Shown here one piece after another: positions 1 to 8,416 of a DNA stretch of 64,000 nt. The stretch's first letter is position 1. Every line of letters begins with the position of its first letter. Source of the DNA: Bacteroidales bacterium (lineage in GTDB: Bacteria; Bacteroidota; Bacteroidia; Bacteroidales; WCHB1-69); NCBI GenBank assembly GCA_017394765.1, contig JAFPXF010000002.1, forward strand, positions 62,001 through 126,000. Direction: 5' to 3'. The translations under genes and the position numbers were made by a program. The notes beneath the pieces were generated by a model. It saw only the letters and a program-made list of their open reading frames with translations. It searched no databases and had not been told where the DNA came from.

Positions 1-1
1 T

Positions 2-829
2 CTGGTCTATATGGACGGTGCTAACATGAACGCCCAGGTGGGCTTGACCTCTCCGGGCACCATGGGCGCCGATGTCTGCCACCTCAACCTGCACAAGACC
101 TTTGCCATGCCTCACGGCGGTGGCGGTCCTGGCGTTGGCCCGATCGGCGTGTGCGAGAAGCTCGTCCCGTTCCTCCCGAACCACGCTACCGTGAAGGTCG
201 GCGGTGAGCAGGGCAGCCAGGTGGCCACGGCTCCTTACGGCAGCGCCTACCTGATCCCGATCACCTACGGTTATTTGAAGATGTTGGGCGGCAAGGGCTT
301 GGCAGAAGTCACCAAGACGGCCATCCTGAACGCCAACTACATGCGCGCACGTTTGGAGAAGGACTACAAGATCCTCTACACGGGCACCAACGGCATGTGC
401 GCCCACGAGATGATCCTCGACTGCAACGAGTTCGACAAACATGCGGGCGTGCAAGTCGGTGACATCGCCAAGAGACTGATGGACTACGGTTTCCACGCTC
501 CGACGGTGGCCTTCCCGGTGCATGGCACCTTGATGGTGGAACCCACCGAGAGCGAACCGCTGAGCGAGCTCGACCGCTTCTGCGACGCCATGATCGCCAT
601 CCGTCAGGAGATCCGCGACATCGAAGAGGGCAAGGCTGACAAGGCCAACAACCTCATCAAGAACGCTCCGCACAGCATGAACGTGGTCTGCGCCGACACG
701 TGGGATCGTCCATACACCCGTCAGCAGGCCGCCTTCCCGCTGCCGCACACCGAGAAGTACTGGCCGACCGTCGGCAAGATCGACGACGCTTACGGCGACA
801 GAAATCTCGTTTGCGTGCTGAGCGAGTAA
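2..829 (+). CDS. gcvP: glycine dehydrogenase (decarboxylating), C-terminal part
   Basis: C-terminal 275 residues of the P-protein of the glycine cleavage system, the PLP enzyme that decarboxylates glycine and passes the aminomethyl group to the lipoylated H-protein. The reading frame is open from base 2, so the gene starts before the window. The PLP-lysine region [18 protein letters not shown] is near the start of the visible part, and the family C-terminus ([14 protein letters not shown], then the DRNLVC segment) is intact before the TAA. A strong terminator follows 25 bases later, so it is probably the last gene of its transcript. Identity is near certain; nothing odd is visible. Confidence 0.96.
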   Translation: MVYMDGANMNAQVGLTSPGTMGADVCHLNLHKTFAMPHGGGGPGVGPIGVCEKLVPFLPNHATVKVGGEQGSQVATAPYGSAYLIPITYGYLKMLGGKGLAEVTKTAILNANYMRARLEKDYKILYTGTNGMCAHEMILDCNEFDKHAGVQVGDIAKRLMDYGFHAPTVAFPVHGTLMVEPTESEPLSELDRFCDAMIAIRQEIRDIEEGKADKANNLIKNAPHSMNVVCADTWDRPYTRQQAAFPLPHTEKYWPTVGKIDDAYGDRNLVCVLSE

Positions 830-853
830 GAGATTCTTAGGACACAATAATGA

Positions 854-891
854 ACAGCGGGGAGGACGAAAGTTCTCCCCGCTGTATTTTT
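854..891 (+). terminator. Rho-independent terminator after gcvP
   Basis: Perfect 11-bp stem ACAGCGGGGAG / CTCCCCGCTGT with a 10-base loop, followed by ATTTTT. It lies 25 bases after the gcvP stop and separates gcvP from the convergent minus-strand island. Confidence 0.9.
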
Positions 892-929
892 CTGCGCTGG
901 TCTGCGAGTTCAGCGAAATTGTTCTATAT

Positions 930-1628
930 TCACCGCATCATCCGCTCCAACTTCGTCTTCCACTTCTCCCATTGGGGCATCTCTTTGCCCAGCAACGCGT
1001 AGAACTCTTTTGAATGGTTGCGGTGGATCAAATGACACATCTCGTGAGTGATGACGTATTCAACACAGCCACGCGGTGCGCATATAAGTCTGGGATTCAG
1101 ATATATGTAGCCTTCCTTGGTGCAGTAGCCCCATCGTTTTTCCATCTTTCTGACAGAGATGGATTGGGGTTTCACACCATACACGGCAAAATGTTCGACA
1201 ATTGGTTTCGTATATTCTGCGAATTTGATTTCCGCCCGCTCTCGATACCATTGCTGCAGCACCTTTTTGACATCTTTCTTGTTTCGGCATTCAACTTCAA
1301 GAATGTTGTTTTGATAATGGACGGCGTTTTGGTCGGATTCCCGTATTCGAAGCATATACTGCCGTCCCAAATAGAGATGCGACTCACCACTGATATACTG
1401 CCGCTCCGTTGTAGGAATCCCAAAGGATTCAAAATAACGCCACTGCCGCAAAATCCAAGGTGCTTTACGATGCACTTTCTGACGAATTTCTTCCAAAGTA
1501 GCGTTTTCCGGTGCCTTTAACCAAACCGAACCGTCCGGTTCCACGCGGATGCCGAGCGTTTTTCGCGGTGCAAAGTCGATGCTGTATTCAATACAGGTTG
1601 AGCCGTAAAGGATGCTGTTTTTAGTCAT
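930..1628 (-). CDS. YgjP-like (M48/SprT-type) zinc metallohydrolase
   Basis: 232-residue protein with the zinc motif HEMCHLIHRNH near residue 195, the HExxH-type site of the YgjP/WLM (DUF45) metallopeptidase-like family, preceded by the conserved KRWGYCTKEGYIYLNPRL segment. Its ATG overlaps the hsdR stop by four bases (ATGA), so it is translationally coupled to hsdR and is the last gene of the type I restriction island. Such proteins often sit beside hsdR; their substrate is unknown. A housekeeping or regulatory protease role in restriction is inference only. Length is normal for the family and no signal peptide is seen. Confidence 0.88.
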   Translation of the reverse strand: MTKNSILYGSTCIEYSIDFAPRKTLGIRVEPDGSVWLKAPENATLEEIRQKVHRKAPWILRQWRYFESFGIPTTERQYISGESHLYLGRQYMLRIRESDQNAVHYQNNILEVECRNKKDVKKVLQQWYRERAEIKFAEYTKPIVEHFAVYGVKPQSISVRKMEKRWGYCTKEGYIYLNPRLICAPRGCVEYVITHEMCHLIHRNHSKEFYALLGKEMPQWEKWKTKLERMMR

Positions 1629-4600
1629 CGTATCCAGATTTTAGCCACATCCACACAACCGTCAATGATGATGTCCATATCATCAAACGGGAAACTCACT
1701 CCGTATTTGCGCTTGACATTGTCGATTAGCTCGTCTTCGAGACGGATTTTCATTTTGCCGATGATGTCGTTTTTCGACTGCCAATCCACCAGCACGGAAT
1801 CCTCCACAATCACCGTTTGGCGAATGATGTCATCGAAAGCGTTGGCCGTGGCCAAGGCAATTTCGCGGACGGGCATGCCGGGGAAGAGCCGCTTGTAGTT
1901 CTCCAAAGCGATGCCGAAATAGGCCTTCGCCGCGTTGTTGTGTTCCAACTCGGGCGGCAATTCGCTGTCGGTGTGGTTTAGCACATCCTCTTTGTACTGC
2001 ATCATCTTTTCCAAATACTCATTGTCCGTTAAGCGCTCCTGCTCGTAAAGTTCTATAGTCTCTTTGATAAGCTGCGAGAATTTCTTGAAGAAAGCGGGGT
2101 CAGAATCCATATTCTCCTGAATGTATTTTGCAGTACGGGTGGCGATGGTATCGGCCTTGGCGGCGGTACCGACCACACTGTCCACTTCTTTCTGGAAATT
2201 ATCTTTGTCGAAGATGTTGACCAAATTGGTGATGACCTTCACGGCATCGCTCTCCACATGGTGGTTGATGAGCTTTTCGATACGGGCTTCATACTTCTTG
2301 TAGTCGATAGTGTCAGAATAGCGCAATTGGACAGCGGTGCGCAGCTTGGCAAACATGTTCAGATCGTCTTTGTAACGATGAATGGTCTTTTCATCAGTAG
2401 TCTCAAAGAATTCCTTGGTAGATAGCGCCAATTGCAGTACTGATGAGAAGGCGGTCAGACGGTCGTAAAACTCGTGTCGGCGGTCCTCCATGCGCAACGA
2501 CTGGGCGTATGCCTCCAAATCGCGCTTGTTGGGAATCATCTTGAACAGTTCCCAAAGGTCGGAATGGCGTTGTGGAAGTTCGGTGATTTTGTCACTCACA
2601 GGCACTAACGTTTCGCGAAAAACGTCTAAGTCATCCTCGTCGTATTCGGAATACACGCCCAAGGCTTCATCCAATTCTTTCAAAACACCTTCATAATCAA
2701 TGATATATCCATATTCTTTCCCTTCACAGGTTCGATTGACACGCGCAACGGCCTGTAATAACGTATGACCATTTAGTTTACGGTCGAGATACATCACGGC
2801 CACCTTCGGCTCGTCAAAGCCGGTGAGCAGTTTGTCCACCACAATCATCAGTTCGGGAAACTCCTGGTTCTTGAACCGCGAAATCAGATTTTCCTGATAT
2901 TTCTGGGGCGTACCGTGCTCGTCCATCATACGCTTCCAAAAATCCTTAACCTCCTGCGCCGTACCACCGTATGCGGTCTCCTCGCCTTCGCGATCATCGG
3001 GCGCAGTAATCAGCACTTCTGACGCGAGCTTTCCAATCACATCAAGATACTTTTTATAGAGAATGGCAATCTTCTTCTTACGTGTGACAAGCATGGCTTT
3101 GAAGCCAGTTCCCTGCCAATTGTCTGCATAATGTTTCGAAATATCAATAGCGATGGAGAAAATTCGCTGTTCTGCTTGGTTGAGGCTGTCGGCACGTGCA
3201 TGTTTCTTTTTCAAATCGGTGGCTTGGTATGGAGTGAGATCTTCACACACCATGTTGAAGAAATTGTCGATAGATTCTTCGTTTACTCTTTGTGGCGAAA
3301 AACGGCCTTCGTAGAGCAGAGGCACAACGGCTTTGTCCTCAACGGCTTGCTTTACGGTATAGACCGGTTTGATGATGCCGCCAAAAGTGCGGGCGGTGTT
3401 CTTGTCTTTCTTCATCAGCGGGGTGCCTGTAAAGGCAATCTTGCAGGCGTTGGGCAGCACCCGGTTCATCTGGATGGCCAACTCTTTGTATTGGCTGCGG
3501 TGCGCTTCGTCAATCAGGATGAAGATGTTGGGATTGTCGAGCGGGCGTTTGATTTTCTTGATAGCCGTGGCAAACTTGTTGATAACCGTGGTGATGACGG
3601 CATCGGTGTCGCTTTCCAACAGTTCCACTAATCGGCTGCCCGTAGTGGCGTTCTCCACCTCCTTGCCACACTTTCGGAAAGTCTTGGTGATCTGGCTGTC
3701 GAGGTCGGTGCGGTCGGTGACCAATACGATGCGGGGGTTGGAAATACTCGGCTCCTGCGCTATCTTTTGTGCCAACATCACCATTGTCAGCGATTTGCCA
3801 CTACCCTGCGTATGCCACACCACCCCACCGTTGCGATGTCCCGCCTCTATGGTCTTCACCCGATTCACCGTCTCGTTCACGGTGAAATACTGCTGGTATC
3901 GGGCCAGTTTCTTGATACCGGCATCGTAAATCGTGAAATGGTACATCAGCTCTAACAGACGCTTCGGACGGCAGAGGTTGTAGAGATACTCGTCCTGCAG
4001 GGTGACTTCCCTGTCGCCCACCATCTCGTTAAGTCGCTGGAGATAGTCCTGTTCCGCCGTCTTGTTGGGAAACCGTTCGTGCCATTTGCACCAGAACTGC
4101 GCCGCCGAACCGGTGGTGGCATAGCTGCCGAAACTGTTGCCGATGGCTAACAGCAGGGCGCTATAGACATACAGACTGCGGATACCGTCCTCCTTTTGGT
4201 TGCGCAGATGCTGCGAGATGGCCTGTTCTTCCGCTCCTTTGACATCAGGGCGTTTGCACTCGATGACCACCAATGGGATGCCGTTTACGAAGAGCACGAT
4301 GTCGGGACGGTAAGTGTCGTTGGAACCCGTGCGGGTAACGGCAAACTCCTCCGTGACGTGAAACACGTTGTTCTCAGGATGTTGCCAGTCGATGTAGCGC
4401 ATCGTGTAGCTCTTCTTGTCGCCGTCGATGCTTTGCTCGAAGGCCTTGCCGAGGGTGAGCATATTATACACTGCCTCGTTGCCGTTGAGGTAGCCGCCTT
4501 CCATCGGCACATTGCGCATAGCGGCGACGCCGTTCTCGATATTCTGTTCCGAGAAGCGCGCCTCGCTGTGACTGCCGATGCGGATGGAGTTCAGATTGCA

Positions 4601-4762
4601 CAGCTGTTGCCGCAAAATGTCTTCCAGCAGCACGTTGGAGGTCTTCCCGCCGCGCAGCTCCAGCACCTCTTCGGGTGAAAGGTACTGGTAGCCCAGCTTC
4701 TGCAGTAGCTCCAAAGCTGGTCGTTGGCTGATGTCGTTTTCTTTGAAGGAGATAAGGATCAT
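1625..4762 (-). CDS. hsdR: type I restriction endonuclease, R subunit
   Basis: 1045-residue motor and nuclease subunit of a type I restriction-modification enzyme. In order: PD-(D/E)xK nuclease (D near 154, ECK 168-170), SF2 translocase with Walker A HTQGSGKS near 317-324, DEAH near 418-421 and FTGTPL near 444, then a helicase C-terminal domain containing DKLLTGFDEP, and a helical C-terminus that should bind HsdM. Full length with no frameshift. It is separated from hsdS by the kinase/receiver pair, a broken dinD and a RAYT transposase, an unusually long gap. No clear TAnnTTTG box is seen immediately upstream, so it may depend on read-through from the hsdM side. Confidence 0.97.
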   Translation of the reverse strand: MILISFKENDISQRPALELLQKLGYQYLSPEEVLELRGGKTSNVLLEDILRQQLCNLNSIRIGSHSEARFSEQNIENGVAAMRNVPMEGGYLNGNEAVYNMLTLGKAFEQSIDGDKKSYTMRYIDWQHPENNVFHVTEEFAVTRTGSNDTYRPDIVLFVNGIPLVVIECKRPDVKGAEEQAISQHLRNQKEDGIRSLYVYSALLLAIGNSFGSYATTGSAAQFWCKWHERFPNKTAEQDYLQRLNEMVGDREVTLQDEYLYNLCRPKRLLELMYHFTIYDAGIKKLARYQQYFTVNETVNRVKTIEAGHRNGGVVWHTQGSGKSLTMVMLAQKIAQEPSISNPRIVLVTDRTDLDSQITKTFRKCGKEVENATTGSRLVELLESDTDAVITTVINKFATAIKKIKRPLDNPNIFILIDEAHRSQYKELAIQMNRVLPNACKIAFTGTPLMKKDKNTARTFGGIIKPVYTVKQAVEDKAVVPLLYEGRFSPQRVNEESIDNFFNMVCEDLTPYQATDLKKKHARADSLNQAEQRIFSIAIDISKHYADNWQGTGFKAMLVTRKKKIAILYKKYLDVIGKLASEVLITAPDDREGEETAYGGTAQEVKDFWKRMMDEHGTPQKYQENLISRFKNQEFPELMIVVDKLLTGFDEPKVAVMYLDRKLNGHTLLQAVARVNRTCEGKEYGYIIDYEGVLKELDEALGVYSEYDEDDLDVFRETLVPVSDKITELPQRHSDLWELFKMIPNKRDLEAYAQSLRMEDRRHEFYDRLTAFSSVLQLALSTKEFFETTDEKTIHRYKDDLNMFAKLRTAVQLRYSDTIDYKKYEARIEKLINHHVESDAVKVITNLVNIFDKDNFQKEVDSVVGTAAKADTIATRTAKYIQENMDSDPAFFKKFSQLIKETIELYEQERLTDNEYLEKMMQYKEDVLNHTDSELPPELEHNNAAKAYFGIALENYKRLFPGMPVREIALATANAFDDIIRQTVIVEDSVLVDWQSKNDIIGKMKIRLEDELIDNVKRKYGVSFPFDDMDIIIDGCVDVAKIWIR

Positions 4763-4781
4763 ATTTTTGGGTGATTTTTTA

Positions 4782-4925
4782 TTTATATCGTTTTCGTCGG
4801 GGCGGACCGTTGGGGCGGACCGTTGGGGCGGACCTATGTGTCCGCCCTTTTACCTATCGGGGGCAGACACGCAGGTCCATCCTTACTAGGGCAGACACGC
4901 AGGTCTGCCCCTACGAGGGGGGATT
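4782..4925. repeat. REP-like repeat cluster, left flank of RAYT
   Basis: Cluster of GGCGGACC/GGTCCGCC and GGGGCAGAC/GTCTGCCCC units. A short gapped palindrome GGCGGACC...GTCCGCC is followed by two copies of the CAGACACGCAGGTC unit. The stretch 4782-4893 is repeated in the same orientation at 5431-5535 on the other side of the transposase gene. The 3' end of the RAYT reading frame runs into this cluster. Confidence 0.8.
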
Positions 4926-5424
4926 CGGTTCCGCGTAATTGATCCGATTCCCACCGTTCGGGGTTCGTTCGGATATAATTGCGGATATGTTCGTATGCCT
5001 GTTGGTTGCGGATGATGTGTTCGTAATAATCACGCTGCCATAATCGTTTGTCAAATGGTTGCCACCCTTGCCCTTTGACACCACGTATGTATTCGTTGGT
5101 GGTCATGGTTTTGAACCATTGCACCACAGCCGGAATGTTTACCCCTTCCTCTTGCGTGGTGATTTGCCATATACAATGAAAGTGATTGGGCATGACCACC
5201 ATCTCATCGCAGGTGACATTGGCGAACTTGTGGGCAACCTCAGCGTACCACTTCTGCACCATCTCGCCTGCATCGTTCAAATGGAGAATGCCTTCTTCAA
5301 TATATCCGAAGAAGTTCTCCCGATTTTGCGTGCAAAGGGTTATAAAATATGCTCCTGGCAACGAATAGTCGTAGCCTTTCAGCCTGATGCTGCGCCGATG
5401 GTGGATTTCTGGGTTATACTTCAT
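4834..5424 (-). CDS. REP-associated tyrosine transposase (RAYT, IS200-like Y1)
   Basis: 196-residue Y1_Tnp-family protein: N-terminal HHRRSIRLKGYDYSLPGAYF, FITLCTQNRENFFG, the HUH motif MPNHFHCIW near residue 80, and the downstream Tyr region (QRDYYEHIIRNQQAYEHI). RAYTs are single-domain, non-self-mobile relatives of IS200 transposases tied to spread of REP palindromes. The natural protein seems to end near IRTNPERWESDQLR; the last ~30 residues (LVGADLRVCPSKDG...) are encoded by the flanking repeat. It interrupts the restriction operon between the second dinD and hsdR. Whether it is still active cannot be told from the sequence. Confidence 0.9.
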   Translation of the reverse strand: MKYNPEIHHRRSIRLKGYDYSLPGAYFITLCTQNRENFFGYIEEGILHLNDAGEMVQKWYAEVAHKFANVTCDEMVVMPNHFHCIWQITTQEEGVNIPAVVQWFKTMTTNEYIRGVKGQGWQPFDKRLWQRDYYEHIIRNQQAYEHIRNYIRTNPERWESDQLRGTESPLVGADLRVCPSKDGPACLPPIGKRADT

Positions 5425-5430
5425 ATATCT

Positions 5431-5535
5431 TATTTTTTATCGTTCGTCGAGGCGGACCGTCGAGGGCGGCCGTTGGGGCGGACCTGTGTGTCCGCCCTCT
5501 TACCTATTGGGGCAGACACGCAGGTCTGTCCTTAC
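5431..5535. repeat. REP-like repeat cluster, right flank of RAYT
   Basis: Direct copy of the left-flank cluster (4782-4893), sharing the GGCGGACC units, TGTGTCCGCCCT and the CAGACACGCAGGTC unit with a few mismatches. It ends exactly where homology of the adjoining dinD copy to the intact dinD is lost, suggesting the repeat/RAYT element truncated that gene. Confidence 0.8.
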
Positions 5536-5826
5536 GGCGTTCATTGGGTAGCATGCATAGCGGGTCAAGAGGATGTCATCTATCTCTTTTTCAGCACCTG
5601 AGCCTATTGGAACCATTTTGCTGACGTCAGCAAAATGGTCGGTTAGTTTTTGTTCTGCATTGATGCAGGCCTCTTTCGCTTTGTCAACAGCATTCATGAA
5701 GTTGCGCCATTGGGTATAACCTAATATCGGACACAAATCCCGCGCACTCCAGCATTCAACATTCTCGACTGTTACAGCAGCTTTCTCGAACTGCTCGAAT
5801 AAGGTTTGGATTTCTTCGGATTTCAT
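5500..5826 (-). pseudogene. truncated dinD paralogue
   Basis: About 95 residues clearly match the N-terminus of the intact DinD at 11107-11970: WSARDLCPILGYTQWRNF parallels WTSRSLWKILEYNEYRNF, and DHFADVSKMVPIGSGA parallels DHFVDINEMVAIGSGA. After LTRYACY the match breaks and the frame continues into the repeat cluster (TDLRVCPNR) to a stop. The BRO-N-like N-terminal domain remains but about two thirds of the protein is gone. Probably a nonfunctional remnant created by the RAYT/repeat insertion; a stable short peptide cannot be excluded. Confidence 0.85.
5612..5639. repeat. palindrome in the truncated dinD
   Basis: Perfect 28-bp palindrome with half-site ACCATTTTGCTGAC and centre TGACGTCA, in codons for DHFADVSKMV of the broken dinD. 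Confidence 0.85.
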
Positions 5827-6027
5827 AATTGGAGTGATTAATGGTTAATGATGAGTGATTAATGAATAATGATTAATGGTTAATGACTTGAGGGACACCC
5901 GTGGAGGTGGGGAGTTCCGCGCAGTAGGTTTCGGTGGTTTGCAAGAGCTCTTGTAGTTTGATTTGGGTTATCATAAGGATGTGGTTATAAGGTTTGGATT
6001 TTTTCGATTTTCCTAATGACCTCTTTT
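5827..6027. other. gap with short tandem repeats and a 33-codon reading frame
   Basis: 5835-5886 is a degenerate run of TTAATG/TGATTAATGG words. A minus-strand frame at 5873-5974 begins MITQIKLQELLQTTETYCAE and is coding-like (GC-richer than its surroundings) but ends in the tandem repeat; it could be the 5' remnant of a lost gene. No promoter box was recognised. Confidence 0.35.
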
Positions 6028-7017
6028 CTACAACTTTTCTACGCCAGTATCTGTTTCAATTTTTGAACCATCACTATAATAATCAATCTGTCTTGTTTTG
6101 ATTTTGTTCGTCTGTTTGTAAATTGTAATTGGAAAAATTTGACGGTTTTTGCACAATTTACATTCTTTACTTATGATTATTTTATATTCGTTGTAGATAG
6201 GAGCATTTTCAATAACCCGTTTAACTATATGGCGAACAGTTGTGTCGTCAGGCTCTTTTGGTAACGACCATTTCTTCTTGTTTTTTTGTTCAGTCTTCTT
6301 GGAAATAGTATGTTGAGTACTGTATTTTTTGTTTAATTCAGAATTGATGGTACTTTTAAGACATGCCATGTTCGCCTTTCCACTAATGTCCAGTTCACCT
6401 TTTATTTTGTTTTCGTACTCTTCAGATATAGTAATCTTGTCTTCATACTCTATTGATGTTTCAAATTCGCGATCTTCACTAGCATGTATGGTTATTTCTG
6501 TTCTCCACGAATCTTCAAATACATGATTGTTGTTGATTTTATCTATGGATACAAATGAATATGTAATAATTGGTAAAATAAACAATTTCCTCTCTGTGAA
6601 TAAAATATGGTTGTTTAAATTTGAATTGGAGCCTTTATCATAAATAACATATTGTTTAAAGACCTCATCTGGCAACTTTGTTATATCACGTTTATCTAAA
6701 TATGATGAAAAGCCAATATTAACAGCTTTACCTATATCTTCAGAAGAAGCTTCTCCCGTAAGCATAATGGCTTTTGTCTCAGGAGACATCTTTTTAATTT
6801 CCATAAATAATTCTGTCCCTTTTATTTCAGGCATCACCTGATCAATTACAGCCACTTTGATAATGTTATGCTGCACTATTTCTAGTACGTCATTTCTGTT
6901 GCTTAACGGCAAGCTGGCAAGACCATATTTGGCTTGGATCAATTCTGCTGCCGATTGGGCAAAATCAGGATTATCATCTATTACTATGACTTCAGGTTCA
7001 ACGTTATTTTTACTCAT
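6028..7017 (-). CDS. receiver-domain protein with unknown C-terminal domain
   Basis: 329 residues. Residues 8-125 form a CheY-like receiver: acidic pair D14-D15, phospho-acceptor D59 in VAVIDQVMP, switch T87 in MLTGE and K109 in SYLDKRD, so phosphorylation looks possible. The C-terminal ~200 residues resemble no output domain I recognise: no HTH, no GGDEF/EAL/HD. They are rich in charged beta-like stretches (FETSIEYEDKITISEEYE) and carry a Cys pair in SKECKLCKNRQ. Its start overlaps the stop of the upstream histidine kinase gene by 8 bases, so the two form a coupled pair. The gene is very AT-rich compared with housekeeping genes here, suggesting transfer. Role in the restriction locus is unknown. 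Confidence 0.85.
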   Translation of the reverse strand: MSKNNVEPEVIVIDDNPDFAQSAAELIQAKYGLASLPLSNRNDVLEIVQHNIIKVAVIDQVMPEIKGTELFMEIKKMSPETKAIMLTGEASSEDIGKAVNIGFSSYLDKRDITKLPDEVFKQYVIYDKGSNSNLNNHILFTERKLFILPIITYSFVSIDKINNNHVFEDSWRTEITIHASEDREFETSIEYEDKITISEEYENKIKGELDISGKANMACLKSTINSELNKKYSTQHTISKKTEQKNKKKWSLPKEPDDTTVRHIVKRVIENAPIYNEYKIIISKECKLCKNRQIFPITIYKQTNKIKTRQIDYYSDGSKIETDTGVEKL

Positions 7018-8416
7018 TGCTGTTTAATTTAATAGTTTGAAATACTGTGTTGTTCTCAATAGTTGTTGCTAAAACACCTTTGTTTTTTATGGAAAGTAAA
7101 TTATTTACAATCATAATTCCTGTACCCTTATGATTCCCTTTAGATGAATATCCTTGTGTTTTTAAATCTTTCAATGATGGGGTGTTTTCGCAAGTATTAC
7201 TAATGCATATAGTGCGTTCAGCATTGTTAAAGACTATATCAATCCTTGTATTGTTAGGCGCAGCCTGTATAGCATTTTCAAGTAATGGAAGAATAATAGA
7301 TATAATGTAATGATTGTTGTGAGATAAGAACTTATCAGGGATAGTATCGGTTTTTAATGGTTTTAAAATTTTGTTATTACGTTCCGCATAGACATTATAC
7401 GCACATTCAATAGTTTGTTTTAATGAATCTATTATATTATTATGGCTGTCTCTAAATGACAAACTTTCCCTATAGGTTTCAACAATACACTTGCATAATT
7501 GTATAGAATTATTTATTTTTTCCAAATGAGCAGTGTTAATACCTTTTGTGCTTTTTAATAATTCAATGTTTGCTTCTATTGTTGCGAACGGTGTTGCAAA
7601 AAAATGATTTAAATCGCGAATAATATCAAAATCAACTGTCTTTTTGTCATATAATCTATCCCATAATAATAACATTGCTTTTTGAATATCATCAATTTTT
7701 TTATTTAAATCGTGGATTTCATTGGTCGTTATCTCGTTAGTATCATCGGATTTATTCTTGCTTTCTTTAATATTAACAAGATTGGAAATACGTTGTTCTA
7801 AATGGCCAATTAATGCAAACAAGTCCTCTCTGAGCGATTTTTCATAAGGTTTTTGAAATGAAGATAAATTATTAAATTCATGTTGGTAATATAATAATGC
7901 GTGGTTTAGTTCGCTAATTTTTCGTCTTGTTTTGCTTGTGAATGCAATAAAAACTATAAGCACTATTGTTGATAATAGTGCAACTATTGCACTAAAAACA
8001 CCTAACGATTCAACAGAATAATGATTATTGAAATCAATATTTTCTAAATTTGTAAAATCTATTGTCACATTGATGATAAAAGGGACAAGTGTGATACACA
8101 ATATAGGTATTAGACTCCACTTGTAGGATTTTTGCTTTTGCAATCTATCATTGAACACTAAAACTAAAATAGATGACAACAAAACAATTACATCTAATAT
8201 TTTCCATAATATTACAGCTACATTATTACTAAATATATTTATAGCAGGAACAAATACGAAAGTAGCAATAAGCCCACAAAAGAAAAAAGCTAAGCCAGTT
8301 CCTTTTTCTTCTTTGTTTACTTTGTCGTTTGTTGAAATCCAAGAAATTATATACAACATGGTATATAATAAAACTAAAAACACGAACAAAGCCCAATTTA
8401 ATACTTTAACCGTCAT
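7010..8416 (-). CDS. membrane sensor histidine kinase-like protein
   Basis: 468 residues from the ATG at 8416, chosen over an upstream TTG. About five hydrophobic helices occupy roughly residues 5-160, then a coiled-coil-like region (170-265), a candidate phospho-His box DLNHFFATPFATIEAN (His near 271), an N-box LLENAIQAAP near 379-388 and a G-box GNHKGTGIMIVNNLL near 427-441. The architecture is that of a transmembrane histidine kinase without a periplasmic sensor domain. It overlaps the hsdS stop by 11 bases and the receiver gene by 8, so it is translated within the restriction operon. Very AT-rich. What it senses is unknown; a signal linked to infection or envelope state is speculation. 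Confidence 0.85.
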   Translation of the reverse strand: MTVKVLNWALFVFLVLLYTMLYIISWISTNDKVNKEEKGTGLAFFFCGLIATFVFVPAINIFSNNVAVILWKILDVIVLLSSILVLVFNDRLQKQKSYKWSLIPILCITLVPFIINVTIDFTNLENIDFNNHYSVESLGVFSAIVALLSTIVLIVFIAFTSKTRRKISELNHALLYYQHEFNNLSSFQKPYEKSLREDLFALIGHLEQRISNLVNIKESKNKSDDTNEITTNEIHDLNKKIDDIQKAMLLLWDRLYDKKTVDFDIIRDLNHFFATPFATIEANIELLKSTKGINTAHLEKINNSIQLCKCIVETYRESLSFRDSHNNIIDSLKQTIECAYNVYAERNNKILKPLKTDTIPDKFLSHNNHYIISIILPLLENAIQAAPNNTRIDIVFNNAERTICISNTCENTPSLKDLKTQGYSSKGNHKGTGIMIVNNLLSIKNKGVLATTIENNTVFQTIKLNSNE

